Notes under the pieces: generated by a model | Database searches by the model: none | The model's input: the letters and a program-made list of their open reading frames with translations, nothing else | What the model was told of the DNA's origin: nothing | DNA from: Arthrobacter_N sp051262515 | GTDB lineage: Bacteria; Actinomycetota; Actinomycetes; Actinomycetales; Micrococcaceae | Length of the DNA: 64,000 nt | Assembly (NCBI RefSeq): GCF_051262515.1 | Contig: NZ_JBIMER010000006.1 | Span: 1-64,000, forward strand | Reading direction: 5' to 3' | Part shown: positions 17,494 to 25,685 of the stretch, piece after piece | Layout: each line of letters opens with the position of its first letter | How positions within the stretch are numbered: position 1 is the first letter of the stretch | Program-made: the position numbers and the translations under genes

Positions 17494-17531
17494 TCAACCG
17501 AATGGTTGACCCCGGAACCCACCGAACGGTT
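17494..17531. promoter_or_regulatory. Candidate tandem operator between kinase and ABC genes
   Basis: Two near-palindromic copies of ACCGAAYGGTT (17497-17507 and 17521-17531), centres 24 bases apart. The first sits in a larger perfect inverted repeat TCAACC-gaat-GGTTGA (17494-17509); GGATCAACCG recurs at 17537-17546. The site lies in the 167-base gap between the divergent kinase and ABC permease genes, the expected place for binding by the LuxR-type regulator. Inferred from sequence symmetry only. Confidence 0.5.
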
Positions 17532-17626
17532 CCCGAGGATCAACCGTCGGCGCGATGCCTCCGCACGCGCCCGGCGGGAGGGTTGAGGGGTAGCCCCAAC
17601 TAAACCCCGACCGGAAGAAGTCCACC

Positions 17627-18757
17627 GTGTTCCTCGCCCTCCGCGACCTCCGATTCGCCAAGGGACGCTTCGCCCTGATGGGAAGCGTCGTCGCCCTCAT
17701 CACCCTGCTCCTGGTCATGCTCTCCGGCCTCACCGCCGGACTCGGGGACCAGTCGACGTCCGCGATCGATCGGCTCGGGGCCAACGGTTCCCGCGCCGCG
17801 GCGGACCGGATCGTGTTCGGCGCCCCGGCCGGGAACGAACCCACGGCGTCGTTCACCGAAAGCCAAGTCAGTGCCGAACAAGTCGAGGCGTGGGGCGCCC
17901 GGCCCGGTGTCGCCCGCGCCGAGCCGCTCGGCATCAGCCAGAACCGCCTCCAGGGCCTGCCCGGGAACGACGGCGGCGCGGGCACCGCCAACGTCGCCGT
18001 CTTCGGCGTCGAAGCGGGAAGCCCCTTGGCCCCGCTGGAGGTCGGGGAACACGCCATGGTCCTCGGCGAATCCGTGGCCGCGGACTTGGGTTTGGAGGCC
18101 GGCGACCGAGCGACGCTCGGCGGAATCGAACTGCGGGTCGGAGGCATCGTCGAGGACCGGTGGTATTCGCACACCAGCGTCGTCTGGACGGCACTGCCCA
18201 CCTGGGCCTCGCTTGCCCACCTCGGCGACCCGGATCAGCTCGGCACGGTCGCCGCGGTCACGTACGACGACGCCGGGGCCGGCGCCCCAACGGTGGACCC
18301 CGAAGCCGCGGACCTGGCCGCAAACACCGTGAGCGTAACCCGCACCGGATCCTTCCAGGCACTTGGCTCCTACAAGAGCGAGAACGGGTCGCTGCTGATG
18401 ATGCAGGTCTTCCTCTACGGGATCTCGGCCCTGGTCATCGTCGCGTTCCTGACGGTGTGGACGGTCCAGCGGACCCGCGACATCGCCGTCCTCAAGGCAC
18501 TCGGTGCCTCCGGCGGCTACGTCCTGCGCGACGCCCTGACCCAGGCCGCCGTCGTCCTGGTGGCCGGCGCGCTGCTTGGCGGGGCGGTCGGCGTCGGCGG
18601 TGGTTTCCTCGCCGCGCGGGCCGCGCCGTTCCTGATCGAACCGGCCACGACGCTCCTTCCCGTCGCCGGGATCGTTGCCCTGGGACTCGCGGGCGCGGCG
18701 CTCGCCGTCGGACGCGTGACCAAGGTCGACCCGCTGATCGCCCTCGGCGGCAACTAG
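17627..18757 (+). CDS. ABC transporter permease (FtsX/MacB type)
   Basis: A 376-residue permease. One membrane segment near residues 15-38 (MGSVVALITLLLVMLSGLTA), a large extracytoplasmic domain (~40-250), then three membrane segments at the C terminus (ISALVIVAFLTVWTVQRTRD, then two more) as in FtsX-like permeases. RDIAVLKALGASGGYVLRDA is the typical cytoplasmic loop contacting the ATPase. GTG start. It is followed after 81 bases by its ATPase and preceded by a divergent two-component system, a layout typical of cell-envelope stress or peptide-resistance exporters. Substrate unknown. Confidence 0.88.
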   Translation: MFLALRDLRFAKGRFALMGSVVALITLLLVMLSGLTAGLGDQSTSAIDRLGANGSRAAADRIVFGAPAGNEPTASFTESQVSAEQVEAWGARPGVARAEPLGISQNRLQGLPGNDGGAGTANVAVFGVEAGSPLAPLEVGEHAMVLGESVAADLGLEAGDRATLGGIELRVGGIVEDRWYSHTSVVWTALPTWASLAHLGDPDQLGTVAAVTYDDAGAGAPTVDPEAADLAANTVSVTRTGSFQALGSYKSENGSLLMMQVFLYGISALVIVAFLTVWTVQRTRDIAVLKALGASGGYVLRDALTQAAVVLVAGALLGGAVGVGGGFLAARAAPFLIEPATTLLPVAGIVALGLAGAALAVGRVTKVDPLIALGGN

Positions 18758-18838
18758 CGTCCGGCGGCAATCGGCACCTGGCGGCAACCAGCGCCCGACG
18801 CCGACCTTCCACCATCCATCCACCACCGAAAGGCCACC

Positions 18839-19567
18839 ATGTCCATCTCGATCATGTCCACGTCCACCCACCTGCCCGCGCTGCGGCTCGACGGCGTCAC
18901 CCTCGAGTACCCGGACGGCGACGGGACCCTCAAGGCGCTCGACTCCGTCCACCTCTCCGTCGCGCCGGGCCAGCTGCTCGCGCTCGTCGGGCCGTCCGGC
19001 TCCGGCAAGTCCAGCCTGCTCGCCACCGCCGCGACCCTCGTGAGGCCCACCGTCGGCCGCGTGCTCATCGGCGGCACGGACGCCTCGACGCTCCGCGACG
19101 CCGAGCGCTCCGAGTTGCTCCGGAACAGCGTGGGGATCATTTTCCAGCAGCCGAACCTCCTGGCATCGCTCACCGCCGCCGAACAGATGGTGGTGGGCGA
19201 CCACCTCCGCGGAAAGCCGCTCCGCGCGGCTCGGGCCAAGGCCGCCGAGCTGCTCGACGTCGTCGGGCTCACGGACGCGGCGAACAAGCGCCCGCACCAG
19301 CTCTCCGGCGGCCAGCGGCAGCGCGTGAACATCGCCCGCGCGCTCATGGGGTCCCCGAAGGTGCTGCTGGTCGACGAGCCGACGGCGGCGCTGGACCACG
19401 AGCGCAGCTCGTCGATCGTCCGGCTGATCCGCCGGGTGACGGACGACTTCGCCGTGGCGACCGTGATGGTCACGCACGACACCGAATTCGTCCCGCTCGC
19501 CGACTCCGTGGCGACGATGCGCGACGGCAGGCTCACCGTCCCTGTGCCGGTGCCCGCCTACGCGTAG
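18839..19567 (+). CDS. ABC transporter ATP-binding protein (LolD/MacB type)
   Basis: A 242-residue ATPase: Walker A GPSGSGKSS (~residue 50), Q-loop in FQQPNLLASLTA, signature LSGGQRQR, Walker B VLLVDEPTAALD, and H-loop VTHDTEF. It belongs to the subfamily that partners FtsX-like permeases. It should energise the permease encoded just upstream, using ATP for mechanotransmission or export. Presumably in one transcript with the permease. Confidence 0.92.
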   Translation: MSISIMSTSTHLPALRLDGVTLEYPDGDGTLKALDSVHLSVAPGQLLALVGPSGSGKSSLLATAATLVRPTVGRVLIGGTDASTLRDAERSELLRNSVGIIFQQPNLLASLTAAEQMVVGDHLRGKPLRAARAKAAELLDVVGLTDAANKRPHQLSGGQRQRVNIARALMGSPKVLLVDEPTAALDHERSSSIVRLIRRVTDDFAVATVMVTHDTEFVPLADSVATMRDGRLTVPVPVPAYA

Positions 19568-19610
19568 GTCGCCGGCCGCGGGGCAAGCTCCGCTCGCGGG
19601 GCGGTTTCCG

Positions 19611-20993
19611 TCAGAAGGCGAACTTGTCCAGCGCGGCCAGGTACGCCTCGTGGAACGTCGGGAACTGGGCCACCTGGTCGCGCAGCAGCGAGATCGGCAA
19701 CTCGGCCCGGACGGCCAGCGCGGCGTAGTGGATCCACTCGCCGGCCTGCGGCCCCACGGCCCACGCGCCGACCAGGACCTTCCGCTCCATGTCTGCCAGC
19801 AGGCCGAGGACCGCCTTCGGGTCCCGCTCGTACGTCCACGGCCGGGCCAGCGCGGCGGCGGCGTCGAGCTCCACGGACTGGACGTTCAGGCCGCGGTCGC
19901 GGGCCTGCCGCCCGGTCATCCCGACGGCGGCGATCTCCGGGATTCCGAAGACCACCCGGGGGATCCCGCCGTACGTGGCCTCGCGGTCCCGGCCCAGGAT
20001 GTTCTCCGTGGCGACGCGCGCCTGGTACTTCGCGACGTGGGTGAACGGCATGACGCCGGTGACGTCGCCGACCGCCCACACGCCGTCGGCCGCCCGGCAG
20101 CGGGAGTCCACGACGACGTCGCCCTTCGTGCCCAGCTCCACGCCGAGCGACTCCAGGCCGAGGTCGGCGGTGTTCGCCTTCCGCCCCGTGGCGAAGACGA
20201 CGACGTCGGCGGCGACCCTCGCGTCGCCGTCGTCCCCGAACTTCCCGGACCCGCCCGAGCGCTCCAGCTCCAGGACGCTTTCGCCGCCGTCGCGGCGCGC
20301 GCCGGAGGCCGAGGCCTCGAGGATGACGCGCACCCCCGCGTCCCGGAGGTATTCGAGGGCGAGTTCGCCGACGCGCGGCTCCTCGCGGCCGAGCAGCGCG
20401 CCGCCGCGGTGCACCAGCGTGACCTCTACACCGAAGCGCGAAAGGAACGTGGCGGTCTCGACCCCCACTGCGCTGCCGCCGACGACGATCGCGCGGGCCG
20501 GAAGCGTGGTGGCCGTGTAGGTTTCGCGGTTGGTCCACGCCGTGATGTCGTCGATGCCGGGTAGCTCCGGCAGCACGGGGACGGTGCCGGTCGCGACGAC
20601 GATGTGCTTCGCGGTGAGCTCGCGGTCGCCGGCCAGGATGCGGCCCGGTCCGATCGCCCGACCGGCCTCCTTGACCACGGTGGCACCCTGGTCGGCGTAG
20701 CCATCGACCTGTTTGGTGTCGTCGAGGTGCCGGATCATGGTGTCCCGGTAGTCGCTGGCCTCTTGCCAATCCAGGGCGGCGCCGCCGACGCCGGCCGCGC
20801 GATCGGCCTCGGACCGCGCCTCCGCCGGACGCAGCAGGGTCTTGGAGGGAATGCACGCCCAATAGCCGCACTCGCCGCCGATGAGTTCGCGTTCGACGAC
20901 GGCGACGTTCAGCCCGGCGTCGATCAGTTGGCTGGCGGCGACCTCGCCGCCGGGGCCCATGCCCAGGATGATCGCATCGAAATCGTGGTCCAT
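19611..20993 (-). CDS. FAD/NAD(P)-dependent pyridine nucleotide-disulfide oxidoreductase
   Basis: A 460-residue class I flavin disulfide-reductase relative. Seen: FAD-binding ILGMGPGGEVAA near residue 10, redox cysteine pair Cys42/Cys47 in GGECGYWACIPSK, NAD(P)-binding VVGGSAVGVETATFL, second FAD motif VWAVGDVTG. Unusually, the C-terminal dimerisation domain reads QFPTFHEAY where lipoamide dehydrogenase and mercuric reductase have a His before PT, so the usual catalytic His is replaced by Phe. It is therefore unlikely to be a lipoamide dehydrogenase; substrate unknown. Monocistronic by context. Confidence 0.85.
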   Translation of the reverse strand: MDHDFDAIILGMGPGGEVAASQLIDAGLNVAVVERELIGGECGYWACIPSKTLLRPAEARSEADRAAGVGGAALDWQEASDYRDTMIRHLDDTKQVDGYADQGATVVKEAGRAIGPGRILAGDRELTAKHIVVATGTVPVLPELPGIDDITAWTNRETYTATTLPARAIVVGGSAVGVETATFLSRFGVEVTLVHRGGALLGREEPRVGELALEYLRDAGVRVILEASASGARRDGGESVLELERSGGSGKFGDDGDARVAADVVVFATGRKANTADLGLESLGVELGTKGDVVVDSRCRAADGVWAVGDVTGVMPFTHVAKYQARVATENILGRDREATYGGIPRVVFGIPEIAAVGMTGRQARDRGLNVQSVELDAAAALARPWTYERDPKAVLGLLADMERKVLVGAWAVGPQAGEWIHYAALAVRAELPISLLRDQVAQFPTFHEAYLAALDKFAF

Positions 20994-21025
20994 GCGCCCA
21001 CCGTCTCACGGGCGGGCGCCGGGGA

Positions 21026-21448
21026 CTATGGGGCGGCGGAATTGGTTCCGGCGAGGCGCTCGATCACGGCGAGTCCCGCCGGGGTCCCGGGCCAGTGCCG
21101 GCGGAGCGCGTCGGGCCCGGCGGACCGAACCACCGAGCGCAGCACCAGGGCGAGCACGACGACGTCGTCCGCGTAGCCGATCACGGGCAGGAAGTCCGGC
21201 ACCAGATCCAGCGGGAACAAGAGATACGCCAGCAGCAGGCCCAGCTTCACGCGGACGGACCGGGGCATGGACGGGTCCGCGGCGAGGCGGCGGATGGTGC
21301 GCAGCAGGTCCGGCAGCAGGCGTAGGGCGTCGGTCATGGCGACGGTTTCCGGGTGCCGGCGGGCGTAGGCCCACAACGCCAGCAGCAGCACCGCGTACAC
21401 GGCCGCCAACCCCACGAGGACACCGACCAGCGGTTCCCACCAGTCCAC
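21026..21448 (-). CDS. YkvA family (DUF1232) membrane protein
   Basis: A 140-residue protein with an N-terminal membrane segment (VGLAAVYAVLLLALWAYAR) and the DUF1232 core: VRVKLGLLLAYLLFPLDLVP followed by DFLPVIGYADDVVVLALVL, where P-DLVPDFLPVIGYADD is the family signature. Function of YkvA proteins is not established. It starts 5 bases after the stop of the HD-domain gene upstream on the same strand, so the two are probably co-transcribed. Confidence 0.85.
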   Translation of the reverse strand: MDWWEPLVGVLVGLAAVYAVLLLALWAYARRHPETVAMTDALRLLPDLLRTIRRLAADPSMPRSVRVKLGLLLAYLLFPLDLVPDFLPVIGYADDVVVLALVLRSVVRSAGPDALRRHWPGTPAGLAVIERLAGTNSAAP

Positions 21449-21452
21449 CGGC

Positions 21453-21902
21453 TCAGCCCCCGAGGATTTCGAGCGCGTGCCTGTACTTGCCGGCCAGCCG
21501 CTCCGCCTTGACCGGGTCGCCGGCGCGCAGGACCCGGACGCGCTCCGGGTCCGTGTTGTCGGCGATGTCCGCGAGCTTGACAGCCAGGGCGACAGGGTTC
21601 GCGCGGATGGCCCGGTAGTAGTCGTCCGATCCCATTTCAGGCGTACGGGTCAACAGCACGACGGCGGTGACGACGTCCTCCGCAATGCCGGCGCGGAGGA
21701 GCTCGTCGGCGCCGATGCCGCAGTCCTCAATGGTGTCGTGCAACCAGGCGGCCGCCACCTCCGCGGGAGCCGTGAGGCGGCCGGCCACGCGCGCCGGATG
21801 GCTGATGTAGTCCGCCCCCGCGTGGTCCGTCTGGCCGCGGTGCGCGATGGTGGCTACCGCGCGGGCGGCGGCGACCTGCGGGTCGGTTTCCTCGGGGCGC
21901 AT
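21453..21902 (-). CDS. HD domain phosphohydrolase (RelA/SpoT-like HD)
   Basis: A 149-residue stand-alone HD domain. Seen: AHRGQTDHAGADYISHPARV, WLHDTIEDCGI with the HD pair, and LADIADNTDP, matching the metal-binding His/HD/Asp set of the RelA/SpoT (p)ppGpp hydrolase family. Length fits small alarmone-hydrolase-like or nucleotide-hydrolase proteins, lacking synthetase, TGS and ACT domains. Whether it cleaves (p)ppGpp cannot be told. The ATG at 21902 begins the domain. Followed closely by the YkvA gene. Confidence 0.82.
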   Translation of the reverse strand: MRPEETDPQVAAARAVATIAHRGQTDHAGADYISHPARVAGRLTAPAEVAAAWLHDTIEDCGIGADELLRAGIAEDVVTAVVLLTRTPEMGSDDYYRAIRANPVALAVKLADIADNTDPERVRVLRAGDPVKAERLAGKYRHALEILGG

Positions 21903-22061
21903 GGCGTCCTCTTCTGTGGTGTGCGGCGGGGGATGTGCAGTGGGCCGCGGCGGTGGTGCGGGTTCGGTGCCCTCGGCAAGAACGAATCTACCGGGCGGCG
22001 CCGACGCTTTGGGCACGTCCCCCGCGGCCAAAGTGTCGGGGGTGGTCCCTAGCGTGGAACC

Positions 22062-22464
22062 ATGATGGAGACAGCGCTCGGGGCGCCCCGGCAAGACACG
22101 TTCACCCAGGCGGACCTGCGAACCCTGGAGCAACTGATGGGCGCAGTTCGAGCCGGAGGTCCCGCTTGAATGGCAGCTGGATGTCGGCGACGTGAACAGC
22201 GGCTGGCACGACCTCGAACACGTCGGCCGGATCCCGGAGCTGGTCCACCGTCTGGGCGACGGCGATTGGCTGGTGCTGCAGACCAAGGGGGACGAAGCGA
22301 ACCTCCGGTACGCCCAACTCATGGGAAACGAGGGCAACGAACCCGGGACGCCGCCGGGCGACAACCAGTGGCTGACGCGCGCGGACGCCATCGACGTCGT
22401 CTCGGCATGGGCCCGCGGCGGACGTTTCCTCTCCGGCTACGGCGCCTGCCTGCACATGTACTAG
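22062..22464 (+). pseudogene. Frameshifted hypothetical gene
   Basis: Two overlapping frames seem to be one gene. The first starts at ATG 22062 (MMETALGAPRQDTFTQADLR) and runs TLEQLM then GAVRAGGPA and stop. The second, open from 22138, reads WAQFEPEVPLEWQLDVGDVN and continues to CLHMY at 22464. Removing one G from the GGG at 22139-22141 joins them as LEQLMAQFEPEVPLEW. Either a real one-base insertion or a sequencing error. A downstream GTG at 22192 could start a shortened 90-residue product, but it lacks a good ribosome binding site. No family recognised. Confidence 0.6.
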
Positions 22465-22522
22465 TGCGGATCGGCCGGTACTAGGCTGGACGGGAAACCG
22501 GCCGCCACCTAAGGACGCACCG

Positions 22523-23575
22523 ATGAGCCCTGTCAACGTTTACATCTCCTGCCCGGCGGGCAACTCCGTCGACGGCTTCGAACTCGACACCGAGACCGGG
22601 AAGCTGACGCCGTCCGGGCGGCAAGAGGGGCAGACATCGGTCGGGTCGGTGGCCCAGGACCGGGCACGGGGGCTGCTGTACGCCGGCCTGAACCAGGACG
22701 CCGCCGCGGTCGCGAGCCTGCGCGTGGGCAGCGGAGGGGGGCTCGCGGCCATCGGTACGGCACCGCTCCACGCCCGCACCGCCTACCTCTCCGTGGATCC
22801 GCACGGCCGGTGGCTCTTCAACGCCTCCTACCACGACGACGTCGTGCTGGCCCTGCCGCTGGACGCGGACGGCGCGCCGGGCGACAGAGCCCCCGTGCGG
22901 ATGACCCCGGGCGGCAAGGCGCACTGTGTGCTCCCCAGCCCGGACGGGGCGTTCGTCTACGCGACGTCGCTGGGGGACGACCGGATCGTCTGGTACCGCG
23001 CCGAGGAGGCCTTCGAGGAGGCCGGCCACGTCGACTCGGCACCGGGCTCGGGCCCGCGCCACCTTCGGTTTTCCGCCTCCGGAGACGTCGTCTACGCCCT
23101 CCACGAGATGACCGGAACCGTGGCCGTGTACACCCGCGACGCCGGCACGGGCGCGCTCGAGGAGATCCAAGTGGTCGGCTCCGTCCCCGGGGAACTGGGG
23201 CTGATTCCCGGCCACGCGCGCGGCTCGGGACGCCCCGACCCGGGCCCGGATGCGATCTGGTGCTCGGACGTCCAGCTGGGCGCCGGCGGCCGGTACCTGT
23301 TCACCACGGAGCGCTCTTCCAGCACGGTGACGACGTTCGCGGTGGACCCCGATAACGGAACGCTCACCTTCCTGCGGACCACGGACACGGAGACGCAACC
23401 GCGTGGAGCCGGCGTCGATCCGTCCGGTTCCTTCTTGTTGGTGTGTGGCCAGCGATCCGACCACGTCAGCGTGTACCGGATCGGCGAAGACGGGCTACTG
23501 GAGAGCACGGACCGCGCGTCCACGGCCGAAGGGCCGATGTGGATTGAGACGCTGGAGCCCGTGGCCACCCCCTAG
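22523..23575 (+). CDS. Lactonase family beta-propeller protein
   Basis: A 350-residue protein of the 6-phosphogluconolactonase / carboxymuconate-cyclase beta-propeller family. Seen: repeated blades such as GSVAQDRARGLLYAGLNQDA, YLSVDPHGRWLFNASYHDD, HCVLPSPDGAFVYATSLGDD, and the late block WCSDVQLGAGGRYLFTTERS plus FLLVCGQRSDHVSVYRI. It probably hydrolyses a sugar or aromatic lactone in the cytoplasm; the exact lactone is not evident, and no pathway genes are adjacent. ATG start; no signal peptide. Confidence 0.85.
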   Translation: MSPVNVYISCPAGNSVDGFELDTETGKLTPSGRQEGQTSVGSVAQDRARGLLYAGLNQDAAAVASLRVGSGGGLAAIGTAPLHARTAYLSVDPHGRWLFNASYHDDVVLALPLDADGAPGDRAPVRMTPGGKAHCVLPSPDGAFVYATSLGDDRIVWYRAEEAFEEAGHVDSAPGSGPRHLRFSASGDVVYALHEMTGTVAVYTRDAGTGALEEIQVVGSVPGELGLIPGHARGSGRPDPGPDAIWCSDVQLGAGGRYLFTTERSSSTVTTFAVDPDNGTLTFLRTTDTETQPRGAGVDPSGSFLLVCGQRSDHVSVYRIGEDGLLESTDRASTAEGPMWIETLEPVATP

Positions 23576-23581
23576 CGGCGG

Positions 23582-23598
23582 GGCCGCGCCACGCGGCC
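23582..23598. terminator. Short hairpin between convergent genes
   Basis: GGCCGCG-cca-CGCGGCC, a 7-bp perfect stem with a 3-base loop, just after the lactonase stop and before the 3' end of the convergent small gene. No T-tract. Confidence 0.4.
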
Positions 23599-23626
23599 AT
23601 CGGCCTCCGTCTGCTCGGCCGCCACC

Positions 23627-23866
23627 CTACTTCTGTTCGACGGGGGCCTCGCCCTCCGGCAGAACGGGGTGCCCGTCGTGTTGCGGATGCTTCGGGTGGG
23701 CGGCTTCCTGTTCCTTGAGGTGCTTCTCGAGCTTTTCCTCGGTGTCGTGCCGACGCTGCGACAAGTTGCGCAGGTCGCTGTTTCCCAGTTCGAAATCGTT
23801 GTTCTTGCGCGCGGGCGACGCGCGTTTGCTTCCACGGCTCGTGCCGGCATCGTTTTCGTTACTCAT
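23627..23866 (-). CDS. Small charged hypothetical protein
   Basis: A 79-residue hydrophilic protein: Lys/Arg-rich start (SRGSKRASPARKNNDFELGN), a central charged helix (RRHDTEEKLEKHLKEQEA) and a His/Pro-rich tail (HPKHPQHDGHP). No membrane segment or cysteine. Conserved-looking composition and a defined ATG support it as real. Function unknown. Confidence 0.6.
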   Translation of the reverse strand: MSNENDAGTSRGSKRASPARKNNDFELGNSDLRNLSQRRHDTEEKLEKHLKEQEAAHPKHPQHDGHPVLPEGEAPVEQK

Positions 23867-23930
23867 GAACTCATCGTTGCATCATGGGGCCGGTCGGGAA
23901 AGGGATAACCGGACGCTGTTCACCGGAGCG

Positions 23931-24106
23931 TCAGGGACCGTTCAGACGCGACCGGAATCCGCGCCGCCGACCCGTGAACCCGTAGCCGGTGGTGCCCTTC
24001 GGCTTGTAGATCGACAAACCAAACGCCACAATCAGCGCCGCCACGCCGGCGCCCGCGTGACCAGCGCGGCCATGACAACGAGGAACAGGGCGAGGGAGAC
24101 CTTCAC
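23931..24106 (-). pseudogene. Small membrane protein, apparently frameshifted
   Basis: One minus-strand frame from GTG 24106 reads VKVSLALFLVVMAALVTR, a clear hydrophobic segment, then runs into nonsense. The neighbouring frame continues as AGVAALIVAFGLSIYKPKGT and a basic tail (TGRRRGFRSRLNGP) to the stop at 23931. Adding one base in the G-rich run near 24047-24055 would join both into a ~58-residue one- or two-span membrane protein. Inferred; no family recognised. The rest of 23867-24272 holds only the promoter-like motif described at 24174. Confidence 0.35.
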
Positions 24107-24173
24107 CCACCGGGGCGACGGCCGACGTCGTTCCGGGCCCGCCGCGTGGTCCTGAAAAGATTTTCACCCGGAT

Positions 24174-24201
24174 CCAATCCGATCCCGGACCCGCTCCGAA
24201 C
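24174..24201 (+). promoter_or_regulatory. Candidate SigK-type promoter, copy 1
   Basis: CCAATCC (24174-24180), 15-base spacer, CCGAAC (24196-24201), ~72 bases before the fasciclin gene. The longer matches CGGATCCAATCCG and CTCCGAA recur with the same spacing at 26623-26650 and in a related form at 27303-27329. Mycobacterial SigK promoters are described as CCATCC at -35 and CCGAAT at -10, which this resembles. Confidence 0.6.
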
Positions 24202-24272
24202 TCACCTCGACAGCCCGCACCGACAGGTCGGGAAACAGGCGGCCCCCGGGCCGAGGCATTAGGAGAAACACC

Positions 24273-24953
24273 ATGAAGCGCATGAACAGCAAGTTCGCAA
24301 AGGCACTCGGTGTGGTCGCGGTTGCGTCCCTTGGACTCACGGCCTGCGCCGGAGGAACCGAAACCGCCCCGGAAGAGCCGGCATCCTCGGCTCCGGCCAG
24401 CTCGTCGGCCGCCGCCACCTCGGCTCCGGCCTCGGAGAGCGCGGCCATGGATCCCGCGGCCAACCTCGTCGGCCCCGGCTGCGAAGGCTACGCCGAGCAG
24501 GTTCCGGACGGCGAAGGCTCCGTCGCCGGCATGGCGCAGGACCCGGTAGCGGTTGCCGCATCCAACAACCCGCTGCTGACCACCCTGACAGCGGCCGTCT
24601 CCGGAGAGCTGAACCCGGACGTCGACCTGGTTGACACCCTCAACAGCGACGAATTCACGGTCTTCGCCCCGGTCGACGACGCATTCGCCGCCATCCCCGA
24701 GGCCGACCTGACGGCCGCCGTCGAGGACGCCGACACGCTCTCCTCGATCCTCACTTACCACGTGATCCCCGGCCAGCTGACCCCCGACGAGGTTGTCGGA
24801 ATGCAGACCTCGGTCCAGGGAGCCGACGTCGAGATCACCGGCAGCGGCGACGAACTGATGGTCAACGGAGCCAGCGTCATCTGCGGCGGCGTCCAGACCG
24901 CCAACGCCACGGTGTACCTCATCGACACCGTCCTGATGCCGCCGGCCGAGTAG
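24273..24953 (+). CDS. Fasciclin-domain lipoprotein (MPT83/MPT70-like)
   Basis: A 226-residue surface lipoprotein. Signal peptide with lipobox LTAC (~residue 25), an Ala/Ser/Pro/Glu linker, then one FAS1 domain (~95-226) with FTVFAPVDDAFAAIPEADL and ILTYHVIPGQLTPDEV followed by the C-terminal VYLIDTVLMPP. This matches MPT70/MPT83, the fasciclin proteins controlled by SigK in Mycobacterium tuberculosis. Strong ribosome binding site (AGGAGA). It lies directly upstream of sigK and rskA here and has a SigK-like promoter motif, so it is probably the sigma factor's target. Confidence 0.9.
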   Translation: MKRMNSKFAKALGVVAVASLGLTACAGGTETAPEEPASSAPASSSAAATSAPASESAAMDPAANLVGPGCEGYAEQVPDGEGSVAGMAQDPVAVAASNNPLLTTLTAAVSGELNPDVDLVDTLNSDEFTVFAPVDDAFAAIPEADLTAAVEDADTLSSILTYHVIPGQLTPDEVVGMQTSVQGADVEITGSGDELMVNGASVICGGVQTANATVYLIDTVLMPPAE

Positions 24954-24971
24954 TAGCCGACAGCAATGGTC

Positions 24972-25018
24972 AGCGGGGCCGGCACGGAGGAACGAACGTC
25001 CTTCGGGCCGGCCCCGCT
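24972..25018. terminator. Strong hairpin terminator after the fasciclin gene
   Basis: Perfect 12-bp inverted repeat AGCGGGGCCGGC (24972-24983) / GCCGGCCCCGCT (25007-25018) around a 23-base loop, starting 19 bases after the stop codon. No T-tract, as is common in high-GC actinobacteria. It separates the fasciclin transcript from sigK. Confidence 0.7.
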
Positions 25019-25103
25019 GCATGGGGCCCGCGGGCGGCACGGGGCCGCGGCGACACCCGGCAGGGTGTGCGGCAGCGCCGTCGTTCGTGAGACTCTAGAC
25101 TCC

Positions 25104-25685
25104 ATGCGAATGTCATGGCTCCGCGTCGCGGACGCGGAATCCCCGCCCACGCAGGAAGACCTGCTCCGAGGAGTCGCCAACGGCGACGAATCGGCTTTCG
25201 AGGCACTGTACGACGACGTCTCGCCGATCGTCTTCGGCCTGGTCCGCAAGGTCCTCCGGGACGAGGCGCAGAGCGAGGAAGTCACGCAGGAGGTCTTCGT
25301 GGAGGTGTGGGAGCAGGCCGGGCGATTCGACCCGGCCCGCGGCAAGGCCGTCTCCTGGATCTGCACGCTGGCCCACCGCCGCGCGATCGACCGCGTCAGG
25401 GCCAGCCAGGCCAGCCGCGAGCGGGACATGCGCCAGGGCATCAAGGAGTTCCAGGAGTCCTACGACGACGTCCAGGACACCGTGGAGCTCCGGGCCGACG
25501 GCGAACGGGTCAACAAGGCGCTGGAAACACTCAGCGAGGCACAGCGGGAGGCGATCCGGCTGGCCTACTACGGCGGATACTCGCACAGCGAGGTCGCCGG
25601 ACTGCTGCAGGTTCCGGTGGGCACGGTGAAAACGCGAATACGCGACGGAATGATCAAACTTCGAGACACGTTGGGAGCGGCCTGA
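25104..25685 (+). CDS. sigK: ECF RNA polymerase sigma factor SigK
   Basis: A 193-residue ECF sigma factor. Region 2 shows FEALYDDVSPIVFGLVRKVL and EVFVEVWEQAGRFDPARGKA then VSWICTLAHRRAIDRVR; region 4 shows LSEAQREAIRLAYYGGYSHS and VPVGTVKTRIRDGMIKLRD. The assignment to SigK rests on that sequence type, the overlapping RskA-like anti-sigma gene and the fasciclin lipoprotein next door, the same set as in mycobacteria. The ATG at 25104 is chosen; another ATG two codons later is possible. The stop overlaps the next start by one base (TGATG). Confidence 0.92.
   Translation: MRMSWLRVADAESPPTQEDLLRGVANGDESAFEALYDDVSPIVFGLVRKVLRDEAQSEEVTQEVFVEVWEQAGRFDPARGKAVSWICTLAHRRAIDRVRASQASRERDMRQGIKEFQESYDDVQDTVELRADGERVNKALETLSEAQREAIRLAYYGGYSHSEVAGLLQVPVGTVKTRIRDGMIKLRDTLGAA

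Noticed and set aside
19558..21009. A second long minus-strand frame over the flavoprotein gene
   Set aside because: Arg/Gly-rich shadow; the alternative frame contains the FAD and NAD motifs.
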